64,000 nucleotides of DNA from Cladosporium sp. IMV 00045 (GCA_001931905.2 MSJI02000237.1:1-64000), one strand, 5' to 3'; positions 1 through 11,362 are shown, counted from the stretch's first letter. Notes: generated from the letters alone by a model not told the origin. Translations and numbers: made by a program.

Positions 1-1747
1 CTCTTCCTCTTTTTCATACATGTACGTGACACATTGAAAGCTCATCAACATTTGCAACATGCAAGCCAGCGGTGTTTCACACGACGAGGTGGCAGCGCTG
101 ATGTTTGCTCCTGCTTCCAGCAAATCTATCAGCATGCTTGAGTGGTCTCTGAGGCAATCAGATATGTGTTCTGCAGAGCCAAAGTTCCGTTCGACGATCT
201 CACGCATCACACTCCACCGCAACCAATACCCAAAACGTTCGGCGGTCCAATGTAGCGCTGTTTTGCCTCGGCCGTCCCTGTGCAATGCTAATTGCTCGGT
301 GGTGTCAGCATTCACCATGTCAGTAAAAAGGCTTGCAGACCAGTGGCGAGTATTCACTGCAAAATCAAATCTCTCTTTAAAAGGTCGCAGAGCGATTGGG
401 AGTGTTTGACTCCCAGTAATGCCTTGAAGAGAGGCTTTGGTCAGCAACTCATTGTCTCCGACGGACTGTTCACTGTTGAGTGGAGCAGGTGCTGTACGAT
501 GTTGGTGAACACCTTGGCTGTCTAGGTCGACTTCAAGCCCATACGTGCCAATGAAAAGCCGGTACATTGCGTCTGCCCTACGAAAATTGCTGTGACGAAA
601 GTCAGAAGAGAAGCTTTCGAGACGGATAAATTCTTGCAACGCGTTGCGGAGGGTTGTCTCTTCACGCAGTGAAGGACATCTGTGAAGTAAGAAGTCACAT
701 AGCTCCGAGCTTCCAAAAATTGCTGCAATCTATGAGGAAACATTATCAGTCGTCCGTTTGAAATATTCTTAGTGTGCAAAACGCACCGTAAAGACATCTC
801 GGCCATACTCCGGAGTGCCTTCATGGTCTCTCACAGACAATTGTCCCAAGTCCAAAAGCCTCTGAACGGCACTGACATTACCAGAACGTACAACCTGGAA
901 GGCAAATGAGTCATGGGGCCTGTAATTCACAGGTTGCAACTGAAACATCCAGCCACTTCCAGCATCGAGCATGCCGAATTCCCAGACACAGTCCGAGAAC
1001 CAGCGAGGAAGAGAGACTCGAAATTTCCGCCGCAAAGGCCGGTTTGAATGCCTTTGCGACGCATTCTGGCTCGTGGGATTGCGGCTATCAGAATCGGAGG
1101 AGTGTTTCATGCTAGTGGAGCGGCCCCTTGTAACAGCGGTGGATGGGCGGATGAAGCCCGCGGTGTTTCTCGCATTTAGTCGGTCCTCGATTTGGCGCAG
1201 TTGATAGCGGTACGCAAGAAGTATCTGATTTTGAGCCCGCAAGACTGCATTGTTCCTTGCAGCTTCCAGAATAGAATGGGAGCTTCCTGAGTCAGCATGA
1301 GTAGCCACTCTTCTGGGGCAGATGAACTTACTGGTAGTAACTCAAACAGGCAGTCAGTAGAGAACCCTTGGCGCGTTCCATTTCTTCCAGCAGCTGCTTG
1401 ATCTCTGGTTCCTTGAACGCCGTATATAGCCTACCAGCGAGGCGTGACCTGTTCATGAGACTGCCCATCTTGTCCACAGAGGTCTGGATCTTTGCAATCA
1501 TGCGTGCGCATTTTGACACGCATATCTCGAGAAGTTCGTCTCCGAGAATATTGTTCTGTCGGTGCGATTCAAGAAGACGCAGATTCATTGACAGAATTTG
1601 CAGCTCTTCGCATAGATCGGCCACAGTGTCAGGCGCCTCCCGGCTGGCATTGTAGAAGCTCTTCAGTTCCTGTGTACTCTCTATGAGCTGCATAGACAGT
1701 GATACCAGACCGGCTCCGCTGGCAACAGCCCCAAAGATCTCCGCCAT
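1..1747 (-). CDS. HeLo-like N-terminal domain plus ankyrin-repeat protein (3' end beyond the window)
   Basis: Three exons read in one frame: 1747-1332, 1255-787 and 729 to the window edge, giving 538 residues with no stop. Donors are GTAAGT (1331) and GTGCGT (786); the second intron has a CTGATAA-like branch before its TAG acceptor. Residues 1-130 are predicted helical and begin MAEIFGAVASGAGLVSLSMQ, which resembles the HeLo-like N-terminal domain of fungal STAND and cell-death proteins (Pfam Helo_like_N type). A basic, serine-rich linker follows, then a conserved WFSDCVWEF segment and ankyrin-like units (SGNVSAVQRLLDLG; IAAIFGSSELCDFLL; GKTALHWTAERFG). No NACHT or NB-ARC motif appears between the N-terminal domain and the ankyrins in the visible part. 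By family, such proteins act in recognition or regulated cell death; the role here is inferred. The first intron acceptor (1256) is the least certain boundary. Confidence 0.72.
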
Positions 1748-2514
1748 CGTAGAAGTGAGCTTCCCCGATTCCGTCCGGGTGGGCGAGAAGAATTCGCAAG
1801 GAGTGAACGTGTGAAGGAGGGAAGTGGACAGGGTGAGTGTGTTAGCAGAGAGGAAAGAAGCAGACCGTCTTACTATGGGCGCGAGGCTGAGCTGATGAGA
1901 GCTGTACCGCCACTCAGCAGTGTCTGCCAGGCTGTGAGGCTGTGAGAATGTGCATATCTGCGCCTTCGCTTGATGCCTTGATGCTGCCGGCGCGTCCAAT
2001 AGGATAGAAGACTACATGGGTACCGCCTAGGCGCCTGAGCGGCGCTCGCGGATGATTCCAACGAGGTTGGTTACTACTGCAGGAAGCATCAAGCAGCAGC
2101 GAAATCAATGTCTCTGTCGTATGTTGATGGAAAGGAGATGGCGGTTGATTGCACAGCAAAGGATCATGAGTAGGAATCGTCCATCCGGTGATCTACCGGC
2201 CCGCGTGGGTCTCAACTGGCACCTCGCACGTGCTCCAGGAGTCAATTCTGTCAAGTCCGTTCTGCCAGCCTTATCATATCTACACGTATTTCAACGCTAC
2301 AAGAGACTACGGTACAGAGCGGGCTTCCGACCGCTCCTAAACCAACACAAAACATTGGCGGCTACGTCATAGATCGTAATATCAGATACCCTGCTGGCGA
2401 TCGCGCTACTGCTGTAAGGCACACGCGTAAATGCTAGACGACATCTCACCATTTTTTCTTTGAGCCTGCGAGAATGTTGGGCATTCTCTGATCTGTCTTC
2501 TCAAGGTCGCTGAG
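1748..2514. promoter_or_regulatory. Divergent intergenic region between the HeLo-like/ANK gene and the esterase
   Basis: About 770 bp separate two divergent start codons, so both promoters must lie here. Short ORFs in it show no recognisable protein. I see no clear TATA box or repeat. Confidence 0.4.
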
Positions 2515-3567
2515 ATGTTACCTATACGCAACATCATCGCAGCATTGGCATGCATCCAATACAGCCTGGCAGCGGGATCTCTACCAAACGGCGTTTCTCC
2601 AGGCGGCAAGAGCAGCGACCTAAGCATCACACTATCAGGCGGCGACAAGCGCGACTATCTCCTGCACATTCCTAGGAATTACGACGAGAACACGCCCACA
2701 GGATTAATATTTGCCTACGCCGGACGCGGGAGCGACAATGCACACACGGAATCTTTCACCAGACTCTCCGACCCTTCATTCAACCGGGATATGATAGTCG
2801 TCTACCCGCAGGGCACCATAGATCGTAGTGGAGAGGATGTGTGGGAAGGCGACCCCAATGCGGATGTGGATGACATTGGCTTCACGCTGGAACTCCTCGA
2901 CGAGTTGATGCAGACTTACGCCATCGATGAGAACAAAATCTACGCTACTGGCATGAGCAACGGCGGTGGATTCGTCGCTAACCACCTGGCTTGCGATGAA
3001 GATGCTTCGGCGAGATTCGCGGCTTTCGGTGCTGTGTCTGCCGCTTATTACCAGTTCAGAGACGCAAGCAGGCGAGCGTGCGATGCCGAGACGGTGAAGA
3101 TCACTTGCAAGAACGGTGGCAACAAAGTCGCACTGCTGGACATCCACGGCGGTCAAGACGACACCATCCCGTACGAGGGAGGGTACCGCCGCCGGGCTTG
3201 CCTACCTTCAATCCCACACTTCGTCACATCCTGGGCCGAGCGCAACGGAATGAACTCCACAAACCAGACGGAGGAAGCCTTCGGCGGAGATGCAGTGCAT
3301 TACTCTTTCGGCGAGGACGAGTCCGCCGGAATGGTTCAGTCGTACTATGTCCCAACATTGGGACATCTCTGGGCTTCGGGCAACAACGGGGAGGTCGTCA
3401 ACGCGACAAGTCTCCTCATGGATTTCTTCAATGACTGGACATTGGATGCACGCGACACGGCCGCCGAATCGCTTCCAGACAGTGGTGCGAGTGCTGGATT
3501 GCATACGAACGTTCTCTTACTGGCATCTTGTTTGACCGCAGCTTCGGTTGTTCTTCACCTTCTATAA
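2515..3567 (+). CDS. Secreted, probably GPI-anchored esterase of the PHB-depolymerase/feruloyl-acetylxylan esterase family
   Basis: 350 residues, no intron. The first ~20 residues (MLPIRNIIAALACIQYSLAA) look like a signal peptide. The alpha/beta-hydrolase fold has the nucleophile elbow GMSNGGG (Ser148), a likely acid in HGGQDDTIPY (Asp215 or 216) and a likely catalytic His in TLGHLWAS (His284). This arrangement is typical of CE1-like feruloyl/acetylxylan esterases and LpqC/PHB depolymerases. A Ser/Gly/Ala-rich stretch and a hydrophobic C-terminus ending VVLHLL suggest a GPI-anchor signal, which would hold the enzyme at the membrane or cell wall rather than release it. There is no carbohydrate-binding module. 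The substrate (feruloylated or acetylated plant polysaccharide versus another ester) cannot be told from sequence. Confidence 0.85.
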   Translation: MLPIRNIIAALACIQYSLAAGSLPNGVSPGGKSSDLSITLSGGDKRDYLLHIPRNYDENTPTGLIFAYAGRGSDNAHTESFTRLSDPSFNRDMIVVYPQGTIDRSGEDVWEGDPNADVDDIGFTLELLDELMQTYAIDENKIYATGMSNGGGFVANHLACDEDASARFAAFGAVSAAYYQFRDASRRACDAETVKITCKNGGNKVALLDIHGGQDDTIPYEGGYRRRACLPSIPHFVTSWAERNGMNSTNQTEEAFGGDAVHYSFGEDESAGMVQSYYVPTLGHLWASGNNGEVVNATSLLMDFFNDWTLDARDTAAESLPDSGASAGLHTNVLLLASCLTAASVVLHLL

Positions 3568-4147
3568 GTCCACAGCGATCTTTTTCCCTTCTCTGATACA
3601 AATTTTGTAATTTAGCGAGCATATTCTTCGAGCGACAACGATGAAGGCATTGGGTTCATGGCGTACATAACTTCTTTACTGTTTATATGGATACACGAGC
3701 ATAGAACTATTAATACCATCAACTTTCCTTAGCGCGAAGGTTGCACAAACGGCCTTCCCAAAACGAAACCTCACCTCCCAACCGCATCGAGCACTCAAGC
3801 AAATTTCTTTGACAACTGCGACACCATATTCTAATCGCATTACATTCATCGCAAGTATACATCCGCAATTGTACCAGTGCTGACTCGTCGGTGGGTCACA
3901 TAACGTCATAAAGCTTTTTGCAAATAAACTTTTGTCGACTCAATATAAAGTCGACCGTGCCCGCAATACCAGTACACGCCGTCAACTGATATCTCGAAAA
4001 GCCGTGTTGATATTCAACTAAGCCGTTCGGCTTCCCTTCTTTGATCTACATCTCATATCCACATCACTCGTTCAAAATCTCACGTTTCATACACACCTCA
4101 ATAATCTCACAAGAAAATCTTTAAAACACATTTGCTAGAGAACAACA
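3568..4147. other. Intergenic region, esterase 3' flank and SET-gene promoter
   Basis: About 580 bp, AT-richer than the flanking genes, with no supported coding sequence. The last ~100 bp before the SET start are rich in CA and TC and probably form its 5' leader. Confidence 0.4.
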
Positions 4148-4842
4148 ATGACCGCGAACGATCGAGAAGCGTCCCCAAACGATCCCAACGAGCCAGCCGT
4201 GCCACTCGCGCGCTGCGAACATTTGTATCTGAAAACAACACCAGAAAAAGGTGAGTTTCCAACCCATCCCGTCCGCCACCAACCCCAGCATCCAACACAA
4301 TATCAACCTCAACCCACCCCAAAAAGGAAACAACAAAAGAGAAAACCCAAAAAGATCAAAAGAACTAACACCCCCCAGGCCGCGGCGTCTTCACATCCGC
4401 GCCCCTCCCCGCCTCAACAATCCTCGAAACCAGCCCCGTCCTGCCACTAACACCAAGCGAAACCACAACCCACATCTCCCGCACAACCCTCCACCACTAC
4501 ACCTACAACTGGCCCCTCCCCAACCCCCCTCCCAGCCCTCCCTCCCAGACCAAACAAACCCAAGCCCTCATCCTCGGCCTCGGCAGCATGTTCAACCACA
4601 GCACCCTGCACCAAAACGTCGGCTGGACGCGGGATTTGGAACGCGAGGTGATCGTTTACAGAACTCTCCGGGATGTGGAAGCGGGCGAGGAGCTGTGCAT
4701 TTCCTACGGCGCGCCGGGAAGGTTGACGTTTGTTGATGCGGAGGCGGAGGAGGTGAGGAGGAGGGAAGAGGAGGAGGAGAGGAGGGAGGTGGAGAGTGTG
4801 AGAAATGGGGGCTTGGGGGGCTTGGGGGGTATTGAGTTGTGA
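4148..4842 (+). CDS. Small SET-domain protein
   Basis: Two exons (4148-4250 and 4379-4842) joined in phase give 188 residues. The donor is GTGAGT and the acceptor CCCCAG. The join recreates the SET N-terminal motif KGRGVFTS. Downstream come SMFNHS (the NHS motif) and GEELCISYG, which contains the catalytic-type tyrosine. No cysteine-rich pre-SET or post-SET region is present and the C-terminus is a charged E/R-rich tail. By family this would be a lysine methyltransferase; many small fungal SET proteins modify non-histone substrates, so the target is unknown. The region between the first motif and NHS is short (about 80 residues), so the insert is minimal. The gene is convergent with the next one. 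Confidence 0.8.
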
Positions 4843-5471
4843 TGGGCGCTTTGTCTTTTGCTTTGCTTTGGGTTGGTTTGGGGTTGGATGGAATTTCTTA
4901 TTTCCTACCTTTGCATTTTTTTTATTTTTTTTTATTTTTTGATTCTAGTTCTCAGTGGCTGTGAGAGCGGATGGGGGAGGTGAGATTTCAAGAAGCCTGC
5001 AAGGAGGAGTTTTTGCTTAAATTGTTTGGGTTTTGGGTTCTTTTCTTCTAGTGAGAGCTTTTTGTATTTCCTTGCTTTGCGCCTTAGCGAGGTTGCAAGT
5101 TCCGTCTGCTTTTTACCAGAATAATAAACCGACAGATTGCTGATCGCAAAGACTAGATGGCTCACGCCGCACCCGAGAAAGATAGTGCAAAATTTAGATT
5201 TTTTGGCAAAGACTGGATCACCAGCTTCGAATAAAATTGCTACATTCCGGTGTTTGTAGTTGGAAACTTTTTATCGTATCGTCAAGACCGTTTCCGAGAC
5301 CAGTTCGAAAGGGTACTCATCGTGTATTTGGCAAAACTCCTTCCCTTCGTGCGTAACATCGCTTATTTTCGTACATTCGTCATGTTTTCATCTTTCAATT
5401 CTCTCTTTTCCCCCGAGTTCGCTCGTTGCGCGTCAACAGACCAATTCAGCCGTAGTCCCAGCTCACGTTCA
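4843..5471. terminator. Convergent 3' region with T tracts
   Basis: About 630 bp between two convergent stops. It is G/T-rich just after the SET stop and has T-runs at 4917-4940, compatible with 3'-end formation signals. ORFs here carry no recognisable domain. Confidence 0.35.
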
Positions 5472-7268
5472 TCACAATCTGGCATTCCCCCTCTCCACCC
5501 TCCCGCTCCTGACCCGCTGAGAAGCCATGTCTGCTCTCCTAACGCCATCGGGCGAGCGCCTGCGCTGCCTGCCGAGCATAGACGGAGTGATACCGATGCT
5601 CATCCACCAATCGTCCGGGACGTCCTGCCGTTGCGCCAGTCGTTGCACAACACGGCGTGTGTGCTGGAAAGACTCCTCGTCGCTGTCGATCTCATTCAAC
5701 ACGACATCCAAGGGCGGCGAGACGGGGTGCGCGGAAGGTGGGTCGTGGGATGTCGTGACGTTTGGCAGACTTGGTCGTTGGCGTTGAGTTTGCCGTGGAG
5801 GGCTCCGGGAGCGACCAAGGAATCGATCCGCCTCGTCACCGGTGATCGCGAAAAGCCGCGCGCGGCCCTCGGGGGTGTGCATGGCTTGGTCCGCTAATCG
5901 GAAGCCGATGTCGATGTCTGTGGGCGTTTCTCCTGGCGCGAATTGACGCCGCAGTTCGGCTTGGAGGTTGGCTATGCGCTCTCGGCCTTCGGCGGTTCGT
6001 GCTTCGTGGTAATACATGTCGCGGGCGAAAGATTCGGCTTCCGAAATGTCTTCATCTTCTGTACAGGGAACGTCGCCCGCGTCGATAGAAGTGGCTGAGT
6101 CGCTTTGGGTGTCTGCATCATCGTCTTCTGTTGATCGACGACGGCTACTTCCGGATGATGTATCCTGCTCTGGTTCTGTTATGCCAGTTTCCCGGCTGGA
6201 AGCGAAGGAACTTGTCGCTGGCTGCGCGGTGAAACTACTATCAGCGCTGGGTAGAGTCGCATCAGGTTCAATCGTAGCTTCCATGATCTCCCAAGCATCC
6301 TGTGGTAAAGGTGATGGGCTACGATTGCGATCCCCGAGTCCATTTACAGGAGATTCGGGCCTCCAGGATACGCGCAAAGGGTGTGCCGGACGTGTGATAG
6401 GGATTCCATCCTCTCTGGTAGATGCATCATCGCCGTCCGGCTCTGACTGATCCAAGGGTGGTGTGGGGAGCACAGTCCGGGGTGTATGTTCGTGAGCTCG
6501 GGATTCTGAAGGTTCACTTGTAGGCTGATGTCCATCAGATACAGGCTCCGTGGGCAGTGGCAAGTTGGATATAATACTATGGAGCGACGGCCGATTCGAT
6601 TGTCCAGCTCTGGCGGTCTCTAACAGGGTGCGCCGGATACTTTCAGTCCAAGGATCATCGTGATGTTCGCTGGAGCTCTCCCCATGAAAGGCTCGGTCAT
6701 GTCGTTGAAGGCGCTCTGCTCGTGAACTCAGATCCTCCAAGGTATCTCTGAGCTCGCGCTCTCTTTGATCCAAAGTGTAGTAGTTGCGCGAATGGGGGAC
6801 CGGAGGTGGTGGTGGGGGTGGAGGTAGACTTCGGGAGACCTCGAGCAAAGTGGATATGGGTGGAACACCGTTGCGCCTCTGGTTGCGCAGAGAGGTGGGC
6901 AGCGGCGCTGGGGGAGGCGAGCGCTCGAGACGAGGCGGAGCTATTGTGGAATCGGTGTATGGCAGTCTACGATTACGATTTCTGCCGTGGACTGAGTGCC
7001 GACGGCGGATGGAGGAACGAGACGCGGCGGTGGGATCGCATTTGAGAGTCGACTTTTTCTTCTCGTCTGGATCGCGCCAGATGCTATTGGGTGAAAGTGA
7101 TGGTCAGCGTGACAGAAATGAGAAAACAAATGTCCCAAGCACGTGTTTGCCGAGTCAGGCACGGACGAGTCGCGCTGAGGGAGCTTGGGCGGGTGCGAGC
7201 AGCGACAGCTCTGACGCGCGCGCGACGACGGCGGTTACTGGAGTGGAAGGAACATACGGGAGACCCAT
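5472..7268 (-). CDS. Disordered conserved hypothetical protein starting MGLPIW, with an 11-nt first coding exon
   Basis: The long ORF has no ATG at its 5' end. Splicing an 11-nt exon (7268-7258, ATG GGT CTC CC, donor GTATGT) to 7083-5472 across a 174-nt intron gives a phase-correct 540-residue protein beginning MGLPIWRDPDEKKK. The N-terminal region is basic (SIRRRHSV) with a proline run. A possible short coiled coil lies near QRERELRDTLEDLSSRAERL. The middle is Ser/Thr/Pro-rich, and the C-terminal third has a structured-looking part with ARDMYYHEARTAEGRERI, IDIGFRLADQAMHT and VPDDWWMSIGIT. I believe similar MGLPIW-starting proteins exist in other Dothideomycetes, but know no function. It diverges from the FOL3 gene. 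Confidence 0.75.
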
Positions 7269-7736
7269 GGCGGCGGTGGTGGATGTTATCAAGCAGGTTT
7301 ATTTGGATGCTGTCGGTATGCGATTGACTTTTGGCGGGGGATGGCGATGACCTTGGGTGTGGAGGGATTGGCTGGGGATGATGGAGATGATGGGCGTCGC
7401 TTGCTTCTTTCTTGGGGGGAGTTTGATGAGCGCGTGCTACATCAAGCCAGTCGCGACCTTTTGCGGAGGGAAAGGGTCCCGGAAACGGGAACGGCGACGG
7501 AAGGGACGGTCCGTTGGAGTTGGCGCTATTCCTCTCCGGGACATCAAGTCCCCGACTGGCAGTTCACGCCCTGCGAATGTTGGACGTCGAGGCACGGACG
7601 GACGATAATGCGAGGCGGTGGATTGCGGTGAGAGATAGCAGTAGACACATCGACATGACACGATAGCATACTCAGCATACCGCTTCTCAATGGACCCGGT
7701 CATTCTCGAACACCTTCTTTCCACACCTCCCGCACA
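7269..7736. promoter_or_regulatory. Divergent promoter between the MGLPIW protein and dihydrofolate synthase
   Basis: 468 bp separate the two starts. The sequence just upstream of 7737 is C/A-rich, as is usual for fungal leaders. No specific factor site was identified. Confidence 0.4.
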
Positions 7737-9233
7737 ATGATCGAACTCGGCCTCCAACGCATCAGCCGGCTGCTATCAAAAACACACCTCCCATGGCGAG
7801 CCATCCACGTCGCCGGCACCAACGGCAAAGGCTCAATATGCGTGTACATCTCAGGAATGCTCGAGGCATACAACAACTCGACCTTCCGCAAACAGAGCAA
7901 GCGACCACCAATCCGCCACGGCCGTTTCACGAGCCCGCATCTCATCGACCGCTGGGACTGCATTTCGATCAATCAGAAACCCGTCTCGTCCGCTCTCTTC
8001 CACGAAATCGAAAAGAAAGTTCTCCTCCGTAATGCGAGTGAGGACATAAATGCGAGCGAATTTGAGCTTCTGACCGCTACCGCTTTCGAGATTTTCACTC
8101 ATGAGAATGTCGACATTGGCGTGATTGAGGTTGGCATGGGAGGTCGACTCGACGCCACAAACGTGCTGGGGCAAGAGGTCGCCGACGCTGAGGAATCCTC
8201 AGAACGCATCGTCAGAGCAAAACCCCTCGTCACCGCCATCGCGAAGATCGGCCTGGATCACCAGTCTTTCCTCGGCGACACCCTCGAAGCCATCGCCGCC
8301 GAAAAAGCCGGCATCTTAAAACCCACCATTCCACTCGTCTACGACACTTCCAACCCACCAGAAGTTCTGAGCACATTCCAAACCCTCGCCTCCAAAATCG
8401 GCGCTCCAACACCCAAACTATCCGACCTCAACCTTCCCTGGCCAGACCTCACATCCACCGGCCTTCCACCCTCCGACGTCGCCACACTCAACATCCCCAG
8501 CCAAACAACCACCACCAATCCCTCACAAACACCAACAGAAACTCCCACCCCACCCCTCCACACCCAACAAAACACCAGCGTAGCCCTGCACGCCACCCTC
8601 CTAGCCCTCTCCCAACTCTCCCCACAATCACCAACACCACCCCTCCCCTCCTCTCTCCTCTCCACCCTCCTCACCCTCCCCACCCACACCCTCTTCCCAG
8701 GCCGCCTGCACTCCCTCCCCCTCACCCCCCTGATCCCCACGCGAACCACCCCCATCCTCCTGGACGGCGCGCACAACGCTCAATCAGCCGCCGTGCTGGC
8801 CTCCGCGGTCTCCGAGCTGCGCGCGAAAGACGCATCCACATTCACTTCAACTTCCACGTACGCTCCCCCCGGTCGCGTAACCTGGCTCCTAGCAGCAAGC
8901 GACAGCAAAGACCTCCCCTCGCTCCTCTCCCCCCTGCTACGCGCCGACGATGCCGTGCTGGCGGTCGAGTTTGAGAGCGTCGACGGCATGCCGTGGGTGA
9001 AAGCCATGCGGGCGGGGAAAGTTCTGGAAGCCGCTAGGGGGGTGTTGAGGGCTAAGGGAAGGGATGGGGAAGTCGGGGAGGAATTTGGAGGGGATGTCGT
9101 GGGAGCGTTGAGGAGGGCGTGTGAGATCGCTGGCGAGGGGCCGTTGGTCGTGGCGGGGAGTTTGTATCTTGTTGGAAGTGTGCTGAGGGCGTTGAGGAGG
9201 GGGGAGGAGGGGGGAGGGGGAGGGAAAGAATAG
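7737..9233 (+). CDS. FOL3: Dihydrofolate synthase (FolC family, FOL3 type)
   Basis: 498 residues, no intron. It adds the first glutamate to dihydropteroate to make dihydrofolate in folate synthesis. The N-terminus MIELGLQRISRLL and the P-loop HVAGTNGKGSICVY (residues 24-37) are typical, followed by GRFTSPHLIDRWDCI, VGMGGRLDATNV, a KIGLDHQSFLGDT block and a later LLDGAHNAQS block. The LIDRWDCI pattern and the start fit FOL3 better than the folylpolyglutamate synthase MET7. A low-complexity Thr/Pro-rich insert (about residues 255-330) lengthens it relative to yeast FOL3. The coding strand is extremely C-rich at 8340-8760 and G-rich at 9000-9230. Its 3' end faces the lipoate ligase with only 164 bp between stops. 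Confidence 0.9.
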   Translation: MIELGLQRISRLLSKTHLPWRAIHVAGTNGKGSICVYISGMLEAYNNSTFRKQSKRPPIRHGRFTSPHLIDRWDCISINQKPVSSALFHEIEKKVLLRNASEDINASEFELLTATAFEIFTHENVDIGVIEVGMGGRLDATNVLGQEVADAEESSERIVRAKPLVTAIAKIGLDHQSFLGDTLEAIAAEKAGILKPTIPLVYDTSNPPEVLSTFQTLASKIGAPTPKLSDLNLPWPDLTSTGLPPSDVATLNIPSQTTTTNPSQTPTETPTPPLHTQQNTSVALHATLLALSQLSPQSPTPPLPSSLLSTLLTLPTHTLFPGRLHSLPLTPLIPTRTTPILLDGAHNAQSAAVLASAVSELRAKDASTFTSTSTYAPPGRVTWLLAASDSKDLPSLLSPLLRADDAVLAVEFESVDGMPWVKAMRAGKVLEAARGVLRAKGRDGEVGEEFGGDVVGALRRACEIAGEGPLVVAGSLYLVGSVLRALRRGEEGGGGGKE

Positions 9234-9397
9234 GTTTGCTGGCGAGGGGGTGGAGGTTTAGATAGCTTCTTGGGGATGTAGTTTTTTCCCTGTGTATTGT
9301 ACATGATAGGCATTTATTGCGCTTGAAGCGAGGAATATTACATAGATTTTACAAAGTTCGCCAACATCCACAGCCAGCCCTCTATCCGACCTTCTCA

Positions 9398-10765
9398 TCA
9401 AACCTGCGGCATAACCCTCCCCAAATACCCCGTGACCTCCTCCCACTTCCCCATCAACGCCGCATCCTCCGGCCTCGGCAAGACATACCTCCAATCTGTG
9501 ATTTCATGCAGACGTTTGCCGACGAGCGCCTCTCCTATGTTAGAAGAGTAGGAGGAAGGCTCGAGCTGCAGATTACACTCCGTGATTACACCATAGCGGG
9601 CAGTGAATTCCACGACAGGCGCGTTGCTACTGCCGGGCAGTTTGTCCTGAGGTGAAGAAGCGTTGCCGCGCGAGGAGAAAGTGAACTGGGGGGTTTGGAG
9701 GTAGGTCCATGCGTGGGACTGTAGACGGTCAGTCGGTCAATCATTGCGGTGCATTTCAAACAAAACAAAAAAACAAGAATATAAAAACAAGAAAGAAAGA
9801 AAACATACCTTCAACTCCTCCAGCCCCTTCCTAACCCCCTCAATCTCCGCCCAATCCTCCCCAACCCGCACAACACCGCCCTCCGGATCTCCATACATCT
9901 GCTCGAAAAACTCCCTCACGCCCTCCTCAAACCTCTCATTCTCCAGTAGAATATTCCCCACCGGCGAACTAACACTCTCGACTCCCCTGGCGGTGATGAA
10001 ATTCTTCGCCGGCGAGTGCAAGTAGTGCGGGATGACGTTCAGATTCGGACTGTTGAGCAAACACGTCCCATGGTGCAGGGCGCGCGCGCGCGTGAGCTTG
10101 TACGCTGAGCCGGAAACTTTGAGCGGGCGGATGTCCGCGCTGTGGTAGGGGGTGGCGTGGGTGTCGTCTAAATCCGTAGGCTGGGAAGAGGTTGCCTTGG
10201 CGCCCTGGTCGAGCACGACGTCGTGGCGCTCGTTGACGCGGGCGCGTGGGATTCCATTACTGCGCAGGGCGCGCACGACCATTTCGGCGTGCTTGTCGCG
10301 CGTGAATGTCGCGGAGGGGCAGATGACGGTCCAGTTCACGTTGCCTTGGTCGTGGAAGACGGTGCCGCCTCCGCTGCGGCGGCGGACGAGGTCGACGGGG
10401 GCGGAGAGGCCGGTTTCAGGGAGGGGCGGTGGTGGGCCATTTTGGTGGGGTTTGTTGTTTGAGGTGGCGTTGAGGAGGGCGAGGTTTACTTCGAGCCAGG
10501 GGTTTTGGTTGCGGCCGATGATGATGCTGGGTCGGTTTGTATAAAGGAAGAGGATGACTGAGTCCGGTGGGGAGGTTTGCAGGAGGTGGTGTTCGATTGA
10601 GAGGTTGAGGTAGGGGTCGGAGGACGTGGATATGTAGGATTGGACTGGTGAGGTGAGGTGTTTAAGGGAGGTTGAGGCGGAGAGACATCTTCGCTGGGGG
10701 TTTGTTGGGTGTAGTAATGATCTGATGGCGAGCGAGGCTCTGCATGGTGAGTAGCGGAAGATCAT
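9398..10765 (-). CDS. AIM22: Mitochondrial lipoate-protein ligase (LplA/AIM22 type)
   Basis: Two exons (10765-9809 and 9718-9398) joined in phase 0 give 425 residues. The donor is GTATGT and the acceptor CTACAG. The N-terminus is Arg/Ser-rich without acids, as expected for a mitochondrial presequence. Ligase motifs are [18 protein letters not shown] (from residue 128) and [18 protein letters not shown] (about 214), which bind lipoyl-AMP. The second exon adds a C-terminal accessory domain ([33 protein letters not shown]). By family it attaches lipoate to E2 or H-protein domains, or transfers octanoyl/lipoyl groups between them as yeast AIM22 (LIP3) does. A proline-rich insert lies around residues 105-120. 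It diverges from SOG2. Confidence 0.87.
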
Positions 10766-11362
10766 TGAGCCATGAGAGTGTTGTAGATGAAACTAAAACA
10801 TATAATTACTATTATCGAAAAGAGAGGTTGCGTTTCTCTCTACATCTGTGCTTAGCGATGGATTGCCGCCGTTTGAGATGTGCGGAGAGAGACTTCTGCC
10901 CTATGGAGTTTGGAAGTTCCATAGAACAATCAACTGCGTTAGGCAAACCAGGGCATGTCCAGATCAGATAGAAGGAATTTCGACATGCAATATTTCATGG
11001 CCATTATCATCGATCTTTAGATTGTCGTATCTTTCATTTTTTTCCAGAAACACATATATCTGCACGTGATCAATCGATCAACCAACCCCTGCTTAGCCTG
11101 TGCCTGAGGGAACGGGAGTACCTGCATACACAAGCGCGACATGTCAAACGCCCGGCCGCCTGCAACTCCCTCACCTCACACAATTCACAACACAAACTCA
11201 ACCTCACTTCACCCGTCCTCTCCTGACGTCCAGCTAGGAGCCATCCCACGACATGCACATCCCCGTCTGAAAAAGATATTCACCATCCTCCCGGAAACGA
11301 AACAGTCGTTCACCCGTCTGCTACGTCCCGCCGGCCTCCAGCGAGCGCCCGCATAATGCGAC
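10766..11362. promoter_or_regulatory. Divergent promoter between lipoate ligase and SOG2
   Basis: 597 bp between divergent ATGs. The SOG2 side is C/A-rich from about 11130 and likely its 5' leader. Nothing else is recognisable. Confidence 0.4.
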
